A DNA stretch of 64,000 bases, from contig NZ_JANUCT010000005.1 in the NCBI RefSeq assembly GCF_024808875.1, forward strand, positions 1 through 64,000. Reading direction: 5' to 3'. Origin of the DNA: Methylohalomonas lacus. GTDB taxonomy: Bacteria > Pseudomonadota > Gammaproteobacteria > Methylohalomonadales > Methylohalomonadaceae. The position numbers and the translations under genes were made by a program. Positions 41,555 to 53,529 of this stretch are shown here, one piece after another (position 1 is the first letter of the stretch; every line of letters starts with the position of its first letter). The notes under the pieces were generated by a model. It saw only the letters and a list, made by a program, of their open reading frames with translations, was not told the origin of the DNA and did not search any database.

Positions 41555-41890
41555 ATGAAGGTCTTTTCCAAAAGTGGACTGCAACGCCTTGTCGTTGGGC
41601 TTTGCATTATCTTTAGTGCAGTCTCGTGGCAGGTGAGTGCAGCCGATGAGGTATACATCGATCACAAGCACTGCGCCAGCCACGATGATGATCACAACCA
41701 TGATGATCATGGTGGCGATGACCACGCGGGCAAACACCATCATTGTCCCAATTGCAGTGCCCATTTCGTGGGTCTGGCCTCCAGCATTGTCCTGGTTTCA
41801 AACGTACATCTGGATACCTATCAGCGTTTCCTCACCGATCGTTCGCTGCTGCGCAGTGAGGCGCCGCCGACACCGCCCCCCAATCTTTAA
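41555..41890 (+). CDS. Secreted His/Asp-rich metal-binding protein heading the czc-like operon
   Basis: 111-residue protein with a signal peptide (cleavage near VSA-AD, residue ~29) and a short mature part in which His and Asp dominate: 'DHKHCASHDDDHNHDDHGG' and then 'HHHCPNC'. About a dozen His and four Cys within 40 residues suit Zn2+, Co2+, Ni2+ or Cd2+ binding in the periplasm. I recognise no named family. Small His-rich proteins often precede HME-RND efflux operons and may buffer or hand over metal. It lies 98 nt before czcC. Confidence 0.7.
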   Translation: MKVFSKSGLQRLVVGLCIIFSAVSWQVSAADEVYIDHKHCASHDDDHNHDDHGGDDHAGKHHHCPNCSAHFVGLASSIVLVSNVHLDTYQRFLTDRSLLRSEAPPTPPPNL

Positions 41891-41988
41891 CTCCCGGTAA
41901 TCAATTCATCGCTGAACGGTATCAGTTACCGCTCAGCACCCGATGATATGGCCTGTCCGGTGCTGACCGGCAGGCGGGAGTTAGTTCA

Positions 41989-43248
41989 ATGAATCATGTA
42001 TTACGCCTGTCGATGGCAGGCCTGTTGTTATTGGCAAGCATGCCCGTAACAGCCGCCGGGCCACTACGCATGGCCGATGCGCTGGCACGGGCGCTGACCG
42101 AAAGTCCGAAACTCGAGACTTATTCCTACTCAATCCGTGCCGCGGAGGCCGAGCGTCTGCAGGCGGGTCTGCTGCCGAATCCGGAACTGGGATTGCAACT
42201 GGAAAACTTTGCCGGTACCGGCGAGATCAGCGGTGTGCGCGGGATGGAGACGACGCTGATGCTCAGCCAGTTGCTGGAACTGGGCGGCAAACGCGAGAAA
42301 CGTGAGCTGACGGCGGCACGCAACGTCGGTCTGATCGAAGCCGATTACGACATCAGCCGACTCGACGTACTGGCTGAAGTGGCACGTCGCTTTATTCATG
42401 TGGCTCGCGATCAACGATTGCTCAAGGTTGCCAAAGAGGCTGTGGATCTCGCTGAAAGCAACCGTTCGTCAGTTGCAGAACGTGTAGAAGCGGCGCGTGC
42501 CATGCAGGCTGAACTGAGCCGTGCCGACATCGAGCTGGCACGAGCGCGGCTCCGGCTGGAACATCGCGAACATGAACTCCTGGCGGCGAAACGGCGTCTG
42601 GCGGCCAGCTGGGGCAGCGACAGCGTAGATTTTGCGCGGGTGGAAGCTGATCTATTCAGGCTTCCGGCAACTCGTGATCTGGATAGCCTGCTCAGCGAAC
42701 TGCGGGACAGCCCGGATCTGGCGCGCTTTCTCAGCGAACGTCGCCTGCGCGAGGCGGAACTCGAACTCGCCAAGGCAGGTGCGGTGCCTGACGCCCGAAT
42801 CGGCGCCGGTATTCGCCGGCTTGAGAGTATCGACGAGCAGGCCCTGATGCTGAATTTCAGCATGGAACTGCCGGTCTTTGATCGCAATCAGGGCAATATT
42901 CGCGCGGCGCGCAAGCGTCTCGGCCAGGTCGCGGTCGATGAAACCACAACCTATATCGAGGCCCAGTCGCTGTTGTTTACCACCTATCAGGAATTGCGCC
43001 ACGCCCGTACCGAGGCGGATACCCTGCGCGAGGATGTCATACCCCAGTCCCGCCGGGCCATGAACTCGTTCGAGGACGGCTATGCAGCCGGTCGCTTTTC
43101 CTATTTGGAAGTCGCCGATGCCCGGCGCGAGTTCATGGAAGTGCAGGCCGAGGCCATACGTGCCGCCGCGTCCTACCACAGCCATTTGATCGAGATCGAA
43201 CGCCTGACCGGGCTGGGATTCGGCGTTGAACGGGGAGACCTGAAATGA
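41989..43248 (+). CDS. czcC: Outer membrane factor of a CzcCBA-type heavy metal efflux system
   Basis: 419-residue TolC/OEP-family protein forming the outer membrane exit duct. Signal peptide (cleavage near TAAG, residue ~22), two OEP repeats with long coiled-coil stretches (for example 'ELSRADIELARARLRLEHREHELLAAKRRLAAS'), and a characteristic opening 'ADALARALTESPKLETYSYSIRAAEAERLQAGLLPNPEL'. Its stop overlaps the czcB start by ATGA. Confidence 0.88.
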   Translation: MNHVLRLSMAGLLLLASMPVTAAGPLRMADALARALTESPKLETYSYSIRAAEAERLQAGLLPNPELGLQLENFAGTGEISGVRGMETTLMLSQLLELGGKREKRELTAARNVGLIEADYDISRLDVLAEVARRFIHVARDQRLLKVAKEAVDLAESNRSSVAERVEAARAMQAELSRADIELARARLRLEHREHELLAAKRRLAASWGSDSVDFARVEADLFRLPATRDLDSLLSELRDSPDLARFLSERRLREAELELAKAGAVPDARIGAGIRRLESIDEQALMLNFSMELPVFDRNQGNIRAARKRLGQVAVDETTTYIEAQSLLFTTYQELRHARTEADTLREDVIPQSRRAMNSFEDGYAAGRFSYLEVADARREFMEVQAEAIRAAASYHSHLIEIERLTGLGFGVERGDLK

Positions 43249-44510
43249 AAATCCTAATGAATGTGCTGTTGTTATTGGCGATTCTGCTAATCGGCGCCTA
43301 CGCCGGCCAGCAGCTGTTGCAATCATCGCCGGCAAAGGGAAGTCATCGGCATGACGCCGGCACCGCTGAACACGCCGGCGAGCAGACCGGCCCGCACGGT
43401 GGCCGCTTGCTGGAAGCCGGTGATTTCCAGCTCGAAGTTACGATATACGAACGTGGCGTGCCGCCGGAATTTCGCGTCTATGCTTATCGTGATGGCGAGC
43501 CGCTGGCAGCGGAAGCATTCGATCTGAAGATCGAGCTGGCACGGCTCGGCGGCAAGACGGATCGGTTCACGTTCCAGCCGCGCGAGAGCTATCGCGTCAG
43601 CAACGAAACCGTAACCGAGCCGCACTCCTTTGATGTCCGAATCAAGGCGCGTCACAACGGTCGCGATTACGACTGGCGCTATGCCCAGCACGAGGGTCGT
43701 ACGCGAATTTCGCAGACGCAGGCCGAGGCCGCGGGCATTGAAACAGCTATTGCCAATCCTGCCACGATCCATCGTACTGTCACGTTACAGGGACGGATTC
43801 AGTACGACCCCGGCCGGATGCGTCAGGTCCGGGCCCGCTATGCGGGTGTGATCCGTTCGGCCGGCAAGGCCGTGGGCGACCGGGTGCAAGCCGATACAGC
43901 GGTGGCCCGGGTGGAGAGTAACGACAGCCTGCAAAGCTATGCAATCAAGGCCCCCATCAGCGGCGTAGTCATCGCGCAACAGGCCGGTGCCGGCGAGGCG
44001 GTCAGCACCGATCAGTCAATTTACACCATCGCCAATCTCGATCATGTCTGGCTGGACCTGGCCGTCTTTCGCGAACAGCTGGATAAGATCCGGGTTGGCC
44101 AATCGGTGCAGCTGCAGAGTCTGGACGGCAACCTCGATGGCCGCGCCAATATCGATTATCTGTTGCCAGTCACGGACGGTCGTTCACAGGCCACGACCGC
44201 ACGAGTCTATCTCGACAACCCGGACGGACACTGGCGGCCGGGCACGGCGGTCACCGCCGAGGTGACCATCGAAGAAACCGACGTCCCGTTGGCGGTGCGC
44301 AACAGCGCGCTGCAGACCTTCCGCGACTTTGACGTGGTGTTCGCGCGCTTCGGCGATACCTATGAGGTACGCATGCTGGAGCTCGGCCGCAGCGATGCGA
44401 CGCATACCGAGGTGATCGGCGGGCTCGATCCCGGTACCGAGTACGTGGTCGACAACAGCTACCTGCTCAAGGCCGACATCGAGAAGTCCGGCGCCGAGCA
44501 CGCCCACTGA
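43245..44510 (+). CDS. czcB: Membrane fusion protein of the metal efflux system
   Basis: 421-residue periplasmic adaptor of the HlyD/CusB family with one N-terminal membrane anchor (residues about 3-22). The N-terminal extension contains 'KGSHRHDAGTAEHAGEQTGPHGG', rich in His and a likely metal-binding segment. Lipoyl-like and beta-barrel parts follow ('KAPISGVVIAQQAGAGEAV', 'IANLDHVWLDLAVFREQLDKI'). It bridges CzcA and CzcC. Coupled to czcC by a 4-nt overlap. Confidence 0.9.
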   Translation: MKILMNVLLLLAILLIGAYAGQQLLQSSPAKGSHRHDAGTAEHAGEQTGPHGGRLLEAGDFQLEVTIYERGVPPEFRVYAYRDGEPLAAEAFDLKIELARLGGKTDRFTFQPRESYRVSNETVTEPHSFDVRIKARHNGRDYDWRYAQHEGRTRISQTQAEAAGIETAIANPATIHRTVTLQGRIQYDPGRMRQVRARYAGVIRSAGKAVGDRVQADTAVARVESNDSLQSYAIKAPISGVVIAQQAGAGEAVSTDQSIYTIANLDHVWLDLAVFREQLDKIRVGQSVQLQSLDGNLDGRANIDYLLPVTDGRSQATTARVYLDNPDGHWRPGTAVTAEVTIEETDVPLAVRNSALQTFRDFDVVFARFGDTYEVRMLELGRSDATHTEVIGGLDPGTEYVVDNSYLLKADIEKSGAEHAH

Positions 44511-44520
44511 GGAACCGAAT

Positions 44521-44868
44521 ATGTATCTCCTGATTAAATATCTCTTGTCGGCGGCCATCGTCGTCGGCGTTTCCGAACTCGGCAAACGCAGCCCCGGGCT
44601 CGGCGGATTGCTCGCGTCGCTGCCGCTGACCTCGTATCTGGCCATCCTCTGGATCTACTACGAAACCGGCAACAATGTCCGAATTGCCGCATTGTCGCAG
44701 AGCATCTTCTGGCTGGTTTTGCCGTCGCTGGTGCTGTTTCTGGTGCTCACGGCCTTGTTGCGCATGGGACTGCCGTTTGCAGTCGCCCTGGTCGCGGCGA
44801 CGCTATCCATGCTGGCCGCCTATGGCGCGATGATCGCGCTGCTGCGGCATTTTGGCATTCCGTTCTGA
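44521..44868 (+). CDS. DUF3147 membrane protein embedded in the czc-like operon
   Basis: 115-residue protein with four hydrophobic helices ('LLIKYLLSAAIVVGVSELGKRS', 'LGGLLASLPLTSYLAILWIYYET', and two more). The pattern matches DUF3147, small membrane proteins that recur between the czcB and czcA genes of efflux operons. Function unknown; its position suggests a role in assembling or regulating the pump. Ten bases separate it from czcB and 12 from czcA. Confidence 0.85.
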   Translation: MYLLIKYLLSAAIVVGVSELGKRSPGLGGLLASLPLTSYLAILWIYYETGNNVRIAALSQSIFWLVLPSLVLFLVLTALLRMGLPFAVALVAATLSMLAAYGAMIALLRHFGIPF

Positions 44869-48063
<3,195 letters not shown>

Positions 48064-48383
48064 CTAGGAGGCTCTGTAGAGTTACTGGCGCCTGGTTGCG
48101 GGCTCCTCAACATGGTATGTATTCGATGCCGGGTAGATTTGCGGTATGGGCAGCCTGACAGGCACGCCAGCTGGCAGCTATTGCGCGGGATGGGTCATGT
48201 GCCGATCGAGGGTATTTCGCCGGGTGTTAACCAGAACCGGTTGACCCCTGTATGCGCTTGACCGCGAACAGGCCGGCGCCGACCACGTGCCGAGTCATGC
48301 GCGCGGCTTTGTGCGACGGTTTTCGAAACCAAGCATGTTACCATTCAGATAGAACTGCGTACATGCCCGGTTCACGAAATTCG
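48064..48383. other. Intergenic region after czcA
   Basis: 320 nt with no convincing gene, terminator or repeat. A 49-codon frame starts at an ATG at 48112 on the plus strand and ends at 48261, but it has no ribosome site or recognisable motif. Confidence 0.4.
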
Positions 48384-49292
48384 TTACTCGGAATAGTCCT
48401 TGTCCCAGTCGAAGCCGGAGTAACGCGCCAACTGCTCGGGTTGCAATACGCCCTGATGGTGACGGCCATTGATGATCCAGGTCGGGTAGCCCTCGATCTC
48501 CTTGCTGATGCAGACAAAGGCCATGACGCCGTTGCGGCCGTCGGGCGTGCACTCGACATAGGGCAGGCGATCGGCCGAGGCGCCGAACAGCTCCTTTTGT
48601 TCATTGCAGTTGGGGCACCAGTAGGCACCGTAGAATTTGGCGTCGGTTTCATCCAGATGCGTGGCCAGGGCTTTTAGTTTCGGATCCTCGGCAGGCTGGA
48701 ACAGACCACTGTAGTAGGCGTGCAGCAGGGCAATGATAACGACCGCCGTGATACCACTTTGCAGCAGCCACTTCTGCCATGGCATGCCCGGTGCGGATGC
48801 CGGTCGGCGCAGGGCCACCAGGGTGAAGATCGCGGCGATGGTTGCCAGCGACGCCAGGCACCAGATGCAGACCGCGTCGAGGGCGACGATGCCAACGATC
48901 GTCAGGTAAACACTGATGGCCAGTGCAACCAGCGACAGGTACCAGAGCCGGCGCCAGCGCTTGAGTCGCGGTTTCATCAATGTGGCGGACAGGGCGATCA
49001 CGACATAGAGCGCAAATCCCCATAATGCCAGCGGAATGCCAAACACGGTGGACCACTGACTTTGCTGGATGATGGCACAGCCGGAACCGCTGCTACAGAA
49101 CGCCACGTCGCTGGCGGTGACAGCAACGCGGGTCAGATAGGCGGTGATCAGCATGCCGAACACAGCCAGGCCGGTAATCCACCAGTCGGGGCTTAGCTGG
49201 CTGGCGCGATTTTCAGAGTGGCGGCTGCCAGTAGAAGATTGCGCGTGTCGCTGTGTGTGCGTGCGTTTGCGGTTGCGTCGCGATTGTGCCAT
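48384..49292 (-). CDS. VKOR-family disulfide-forming protein fused to a thioredoxin-like domain
   Basis: 302 residues. After a basic N-terminal tail come five hydrophobic segments of a vitamin K epoxide reductase domain (about 37-165) with the loop Cys pair (Cys66 and Cys72), a conserved Ser and the active-site CIWC (Cys142 and Cys145). After another helix a thioredoxin-like domain (about 205-302) carries CPNC (Cys226 and Cys229) and the cis-proline 'GYPTWI'. Such fusions oxidise periplasmic thiols and pass electrons to quinone, replacing DsbB and DsbA in some bacteria. It is transcribed against czcA and reads on its own. Confidence 0.9.
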   Translation of the reverse strand: MAQSRRNRKRTHTQRHAQSSTGSRHSENRASQLSPDWWITGLAVFGMLITAYLTRVAVTASDVAFCSSGSGCAIIQQSQWSTVFGIPLALWGFALYVVIALSATLMKPRLKRWRRLWYLSLVALAISVYLTIVGIVALDAVCIWCLASLATIAAIFTLVALRRPASAPGMPWQKWLLQSGITAVVIIALLHAYYSGLFQPAEDPKLKALATHLDETDAKFYGAYWCPNCNEQKELFGASADRLPYVECTPDGRNGVMAFVCISKEIEGYPTWIINGRHHQGVLQPEQLARYSGFDWDKDYSE

Positions 49293-49384
49293 GAGTCTGT
49301 GCCTGCCGGTGGATCATTGTTTTAATCAGGAGCGCAGTATATACGGACTCATGGCCCGTCTGTCCAGATCGGGCGGTCGGGCAT

Positions 49385-49416
49385 AAAAAAAGCCCGCTCG
49401 GCGAGCGGGCTTTTTC
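49385..49416 (-). terminator. Intrinsic terminator of the betaine synthesis genes (can work on both strands)
   Basis: AGCCCGCTC and GAGCGGGCT (49391-49411) form a strong GC stem with A runs on one side and T runs on the other. It ends the minus-strand operon and lies just upstream of the VKOR fusion gene. Confidence 0.9.
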
Positions 49417-49465
49417 GGTTGTCTTTATCCAGCCGGAAAAGACAGGGTGTGCTTCGCACTATTGC

Positions 49466-50308
49466 TTACTGTTTCTTGCGGAAGTGGAAGATGCCCCAGG
49501 CCAGATAGCCGCTGTTGCCGCCGTTGATCCAGTGCTGCAGGCCTTCCTTCATCCGTTCGATGTAGTCACGGCTGACCACCTTGTCGGCCAGTTCGTCTTC
49601 GAGTTCGATCAACGTCTGTCGAACCCTGGAATAGTGCCGGGTCAGCTGATGGGTATGGTCCTCGAAACCGAGGTCTTCCATGCCCATCTTCTTGGCGGTG
49701 TCGATATAGAAACCCGGCGATCCCAGGCTGTTGAGGTGGATGCGATTCAGAATCGGGTCCAGTACACCCTCGGGGCAGTCGTCTGCCTGCATCGGATCGG
49801 TCATGACAAATTCGCCACCCGGTTTGAGTACCCGGACGACTTCTTCCAGGACCTTTTCGCGATGATCGCTGTGCAGGATGGCGTCCTGTGACCAGACGAA
49901 ATCAAAGCTGTTATCGGGGTAGTCGACATCCTCGAAGCTTGCATCGACGACGTCGATGAGATCCGCCAGACCCTGTTCCTTGTTCATTTCGCGATCGCGA
50001 TCGTTTTCCACTTCGCTCAGGTTCAGGGCAACGCAATGACAGCCAAAGCGCTTGGCAAGGTAACGCATGGAGCCGCCATAGCCGGCACCAACATCAAGCA
50101 CTTTTGAATCCTTGTTAATGCCCGTGAGCTTGTCTGTCATCTGTTCAACTGTGCGACGACTGGCATCGCGGATCGGTTCATCATCCGACTTGTACAAGCC
50201 TACATGGATATCCTCGCCGCCCCAGACATTGAAGTAGAAATTGTCGGCGTCTTCGCTGTTGTAATAATCGCGGGCCGTGTTGGTGGCCTCGTCGTTGTAT
50301 TGACTCAT
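49466..50308 (-). CDS. Sarcosine/dimethylglycine N-methyltransferase (glycine betaine synthesis)
   Basis: 280-residue SAM-dependent enzyme that methylates sarcosine to dimethylglycine and then to glycine betaine, a compatible solute. The opening 'ARDYYNSEDADNFYFNVWGGEDIHVGLY' and 'RRTVEQMTDKL', the SAM motif 'VLDVGAGYGGS' (70-80) and the later 'SQDAILHSDHREKVLEEV', 'TDPMQADDCPEGVLDPILNRIHL' and 'GNSGYLAWGIFHFRK' match the SDMT of halophilic bacteria. The ATG at 50308 is chosen over the TTG two codons upstream. It follows the partner enzyme by 80 nt. Confidence 0.9.
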   Translation of the reverse strand: MSQYNDEATNTARDYYNSEDADNFYFNVWGGEDIHVGLYKSDDEPIRDASRRTVEQMTDKLTGINKDSKVLDVGAGYGGSMRYLAKRFGCHCVALNLSEVENDRDREMNKEQGLADLIDVVDASFEDVDYPDNSFDFVWSQDAILHSDHREKVLEEVVRVLKPGGEFVMTDPMQADDCPEGVLDPILNRIHLNSLGSPGFYIDTAKKMGMEDLGFEDHTHQLTRHYSRVRQTLIELEDELADKVVSRDYIERMKEGLQHWINGGNSGYLAWGIFHFRKKQ

Positions 50309-50388
50309 GATCAAACTGTTCCTTAATTAGCGTATTTCCAGATTACAGGCGATCAGGCTGTATTAAACAGCCTGATCGATCGTCAATC

Positions 50389-51207
50389 TTATTCGTCCTT
50401 GTCGCGGTTCGGGTCATACTGTTTTTCGGCAACATGGATATAGAAGTCCGGCTTTTCACCGTCCGGGCTTTCTTCCTTGAAGTCGCCATAGGTTTCGATG
50501 TACTGGAAACCGACCTCGGTCATCAGGCGCCGGGTGTAGTCCTTGCGCAGCGGGAACATGTTCAGGTAATGAACCGAGCCGTCCGGGAAGGTGTACTTGA
50601 AGCGGGTCAGCTCATCGCTGATGCTTTCCGGCTCGGCTGAGACATCTTTGCCAGCGTAGTAATACTTGTGCTTGGTTGAGAAACCTTCGTCCAGGATACG
50701 ATCGTAGTTGCGCTGGTCGAGGATCAGGATGCCGTCGTGGCGCAGGGCGGCGTAGAACTCGGCTAGGGTCTTGCGGCGCGCACGCTCGGAAAACAGATGG
50801 GTAAACGAGTTGCCCAGACAGATAACGGCGTCGTACTTGCCGTCGACACTCTTGTTCAGCGACCGCCAGTCAGCCTGGATGGTACTGAGGATATGGCCGC
50901 GGTTACGGCCGTTGCGGAAGGCCTGGGCCAGCATTTCCGGGCTGCCGTCGACCGTGGTCACATCGAAGCCTTCCTCGATCAGACGAATGGAGTGGAAACC
51001 GGTACCTGCGGCGACGTCGAGGATCTTCGTCTTGCCACGTTCCTTTAACAGGTCGATGAAGAACCGGCCTTCACTCTGGGCGCGGGCTTCCCAGTTGATG
51101 AGCTCGTCCCATTTTTCGGCAAAGCTTTGCTCGTACTGTTCCTGGTAGTACTCGGAACTCTTGGTATCTTCCGGGTTGTTGGTGAATGCTTCCGCTTTCG
51201 CGTTCAT
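50389..51207 (-). CDS. Glycine/sarcosine N-methyltransferase (glycine betaine synthesis)
   Basis: 272-residue SAM-dependent methyltransferase that converts glycine to sarcosine and sarcosine to dimethylglycine. SAM motif 'ILDVAAGTG' (62-70), with 'VICLGNSFTHLFSERARRKTLAEFYAALRHDGILILDQRNYDRILD' as the GSMT hallmark and 'YYYAGKDVSAEPE' further on. Together with the gene below it makes glycine betaine from glycine in three methylations. The AAGGAG site before the ATG at 51207 is good. High acidic content suits a salt-tolerant cytoplasm. Confidence 0.9.
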   Translation of the reverse strand: MNAKAEAFTNNPEDTKSSEYYQEQYEQSFAEKWDELINWEARAQSEGRFFIDLLKERGKTKILDVAAGTGFHSIRLIEEGFDVTTVDGSPEMLAQAFRNGRNRGHILSTIQADWRSLNKSVDGKYDAVICLGNSFTHLFSERARRKTLAEFYAALRHDGILILDQRNYDRILDEGFSTKHKYYYAGKDVSAEPESISDELTRFKYTFPDGSVHYLNMFPLRKDYTRRLMTEVGFQYIETYGDFKEESPDGEKPDFYIHVAEKQYDPNRDKDE

Positions 51208-51827
51208 GATTCAATCTCCTTCATTATATAAACGTCGTGCGATCGACGTCCGCGCGCCTGACCGCTGCAAATAACTGTAGCGATAATGCTCTATAATGTC
51301 TGTTCGGTACAGGCGGTACACACCTGTATGGACCGTGTGTTGACAGTCGTATGGCCGGTTCTGGTGAACGGGCGACACATGTCTGCTTTCACCTTGCTGT
51401 TCTGTCGAATAACACGATTCTGGGGAACCGTCGCGGCGCAATGACCAGCATATTTTGATCCCGCGCAGCGCGAGGCGAAAACCGCTTTGTTTACTAAAAT
51501 AAGGGTTTGGTCTCATATAATCAAGTTTCATATCGGTTTTATAGCTATAACAGCACATAAAAAGGCCCTTATTAACCGATATACTTGATTTTTTCGAAAT
51601 ACTTAAAAATTTATATAAATCATATAGTTATCTTAAAAAACAAGAGTGATTCAGAGACTTGGAAATAATTTTAAATGGTTTTCAAAAAAAGTGTTTACTA
51701 ACCTCGAAGCGCAGGTGCTGACGGGCCTGAACGAGAATTATTCCAGACTCAAATGCGGCTCAATGATAGCGTGAGAGTCGTTCATGGCGATCGGGCGCAA
51801 TAATCCGGTATTATTCCGAGAATAAAG
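51208..51827. other. AT-rich regulatory spacer between the betaine operon and the cold shock gene
   Basis: No gene. From about 51480 to 51720 the base composition falls far below the GC of the neighbours. Within it 51520-51538 and 51574-51589 form an imperfect inverted repeat (stem about 16 bp, 3-nt bulge) around a perfect TTATAGCTATAA palindrome (51539-51550), followed on the plus strand by a run of T. Promoters for the betaine operon are expected here, but I cannot place them with confidence. Confidence 0.5.
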
Positions 51828-51857
51828 TTGGACAACCCCCCGGTGGGGGCGTATGCT
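51828..51857 (+). promoter_or_regulatory. Candidate promoter of the cold shock gene
   Basis: TTGGAC and TATGCT are separated by 18 nt and give a leader of about 165 nt before the start codon, in line with the long untranslated leaders of cold shock mRNAs. A CCCCC/GGGGG hairpin sits between the two boxes. Confidence 0.4.
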
Positions 51858-52029
51858 GCATCACGCAGTCGCTTCAGGCAGTGTGTTACCAGAGATTTCC
51901 CGTCTCGTTATCAGACTGAACGGGCGGGGTGTTGTAGAGCTCCGAAATACCTTCCTTGATTCGTTTGCAGCCCATGCGGGCGGGTAGTAGCCCGTGTTCA
52001 ATTTATTCAATAGTAGGAATGTATTTACA

Positions 52030-52242
52030 ATGAGCAATACAGCAACTGGTACCGTCAAATGGTTTAACGAAGCTAAGGGCTTCGGCTTTATCACCCCGAC
52101 CGAGGGTGGCGATGATCTGTTCGCCCACTTCAAGGAAATCCAGGGCGACGGTTTCCGCACCCTGCAGGAAGGCCAGCGCGTTGAATTCGTGCCGGTCCGT
52201 GGCCAGAAAGGCATGGCCGCTACCCAGATTCGTGCTGTCTGA
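52030..52242 (+). CDS. Cold shock protein, CspA family
   Basis: 70-residue OB-fold RNA chaperone. RNP1-like 'KGFGFITP' and RNP2-like 'DLFAHF' motifs carry the aromatic residues that bind single-stranded nucleic acid. Opening '[20 protein letters not shown]' and end '[13 protein letters not shown]' match the family. The start at 52030 is preferred over the frame start at 51994; the first 12 codons of that frame are not family-like. A strong terminator follows. Confidence 0.93.
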   Translation: MSNTATGTVKWFNEAKGFGFITPTEGGDDLFAHFKEIQGDGFRTLQEGQRVEFVPVRGQKGMAATQIRAV

Positions 52243-52263
52243 TTTAGCAGACACCGATTCTTG

Positions 52264-52293
52264 AAAAAAACCCCGCTTCGGCGGGGTTTTTTT
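52264..52293 (+). terminator. Intrinsic terminator after the cold shock gene
   Basis: ACCCCGC and GCGGGGT form a GC-rich stem with a TTCG loop, flanked by A7 and T7, so it could also act on the minus strand. Confidence 0.9.
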
Positions 52294-52389
52294 ATGTCCG
52301 GTCGTCGGTGTTGGCACGGCCAGCGTGGCACTGAAAAACTTGTGACTGGGGAGCGTCCCGTTGCGGATAGCAAGCGGGCATAGACTCTT

Positions 52390-53529
52390 TTAAAGCAGCA
52401 GTCGCGACAGTATGTTGTGGTAAATCCGGGTCAGTTGGCTCAGATCATCCACTGCCACGCATTCGTTGATCTTGTGAATGGTCGCGTTCAGCGGACCGAG
52501 CTCGATCACCTCGGCGCCGAGTGGCGCAATGAAACGGCCATCCGACGTGCCGCCGGCAGTCGAGGTTTGCGCCGGATAACCCAGTACTTCTTCACCGGCC
52601 TGTTGCGCCGCCTGCAGCAAGCGGCTGTCGCGGGGCGTCTGAAACGGTTCGCCGGACAGCCGCCAGTCAAGCTCGTAATTCAGGTTGTGTGCATCGAGCA
52701 GGCTGTGCACGCGCTGCTTGAGCTCGTCGGCGGTTACCTCGGTGGAGAAACGGAAATTAAACAGCACTTCCAGCGTGCCGGGAATCACGTTGTCGGCGCC
52801 GGTGCCGGCATGGATGTTGGAGATCTGAAACGAGGTCGGCGGGAAGTCGTCGTTGCCGCGATCCCACTGGGTTTCACACAGCGTTGCCAGGCTCGCGGCC
52901 GCACGGTGAAACGGATTTTCGGCCAGGTGCGGATAGGCGACGTGGCCCTGGCTGCCGCGCACGATCAGACGCCCGCCCAGCGAGCCACGGCGGCCATTCT
53001 TGATGGTGTCGCCGAGGCGCTCGTGGCTGGACGGCTCGCCGACCAGGCAATAGTCGATATCGATACCGTTTGCAGCCAGGAAATCGCTGACAACGCGCCT
53101 GACGCCGTCGCGGGCGACGCCTTCCTCATCGCTGGTCAGCAGCAATGCAATGGTACCGTTGTGGTCGGGGTGTGCCTGGAGAAAGTTTTCCATGGCGACG
53201 ACCATGGCGGCGACGCTGCCCTTCATGTCGGCCGCGCCGCGGCCGTAGAGATGGCCGTGGCTAATCGTCGGTTCGAACGGCGGTGTTTGCCACTCCGTCT
53301 CAGGACCGCTGGGTACGACGTCGGTATGACCGAGCAGTACGGTCAACGGCCGGCCGCTGCCGTGGGTCAGCCACAGGTTGTCGACATCGCCGTAGCGGAT
53401 GTGCTCAGCATGGCAGCCCAGTGCCGCAAGACGTTCGGCAATCAGCGCCTGGCAGCCTTCGTCAGCGGGTGTGACCGAAGGCCGGCGGATGAGATCGCAG
53501 GCCAGTTCCAGCGTGGCGTCCGTGTTCAT
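52390..53529 (-). CDS. dapE: Succinyl-diaminopimelate desuccinylase
   Basis: Lysine and peptidoglycan precursor biosynthesis: hydrolyses N-succinyl-LL-diaminopimelate. M20 di-zinc enzyme of 379 residues with '[23 protein letters not shown]', the metal-bridging '[15 protein letters not shown]', catalytic 'TSDEEG', and '[35 protein letters not shown]'. The ATG at 53529 overlaps the dam stop by ATGA. It is the last of a minus-strand run that starts at yciB. Confidence 0.94.
   Translation of the reverse strand: MNTDATLELACDLIRRPSVTPADEGCQALIAERLAALGCHAEHIRYGDVDNLWLTHGSGRPLTVLLGHTDVVPSGPETEWQTPPFEPTISHGHLYGRGAADMKGSVAAMVVAMENFLQAHPDHNGTIALLLTSDEEGVARDGVRRVVSDFLAANGIDIDYCLVGEPSSHERLGDTIKNGRRGSLGGRLIVRGSQGHVAYPHLAENPFHRAAASLATLCETQWDRGNDDFPPTSFQISNIHAGTGADNVIPGTLEVLFNFRFSTEVTADELKQRVHSLLDAHNLNYELDWRLSGEPFQTPRDSRLLQAAQQAGEEVLGYPAQTSTAGGTSDGRFIAPLGAEVIELGPLNATIHKINECVAVDDLSQLTRIYHNILSRLLL

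Noticed and set aside
48112-48261. 49-codon plus-strand ORF after czcA
   Set aside because: No ribosome site, no recognisable motif and ordinary chance length.
51520-51600. Intrinsic terminator on the plus strand
   Set aside because: The stem is AT-rich and has a 38-nt loop with a bulge, so it is weaker than a normal terminator; kept as an inverted repeat only.
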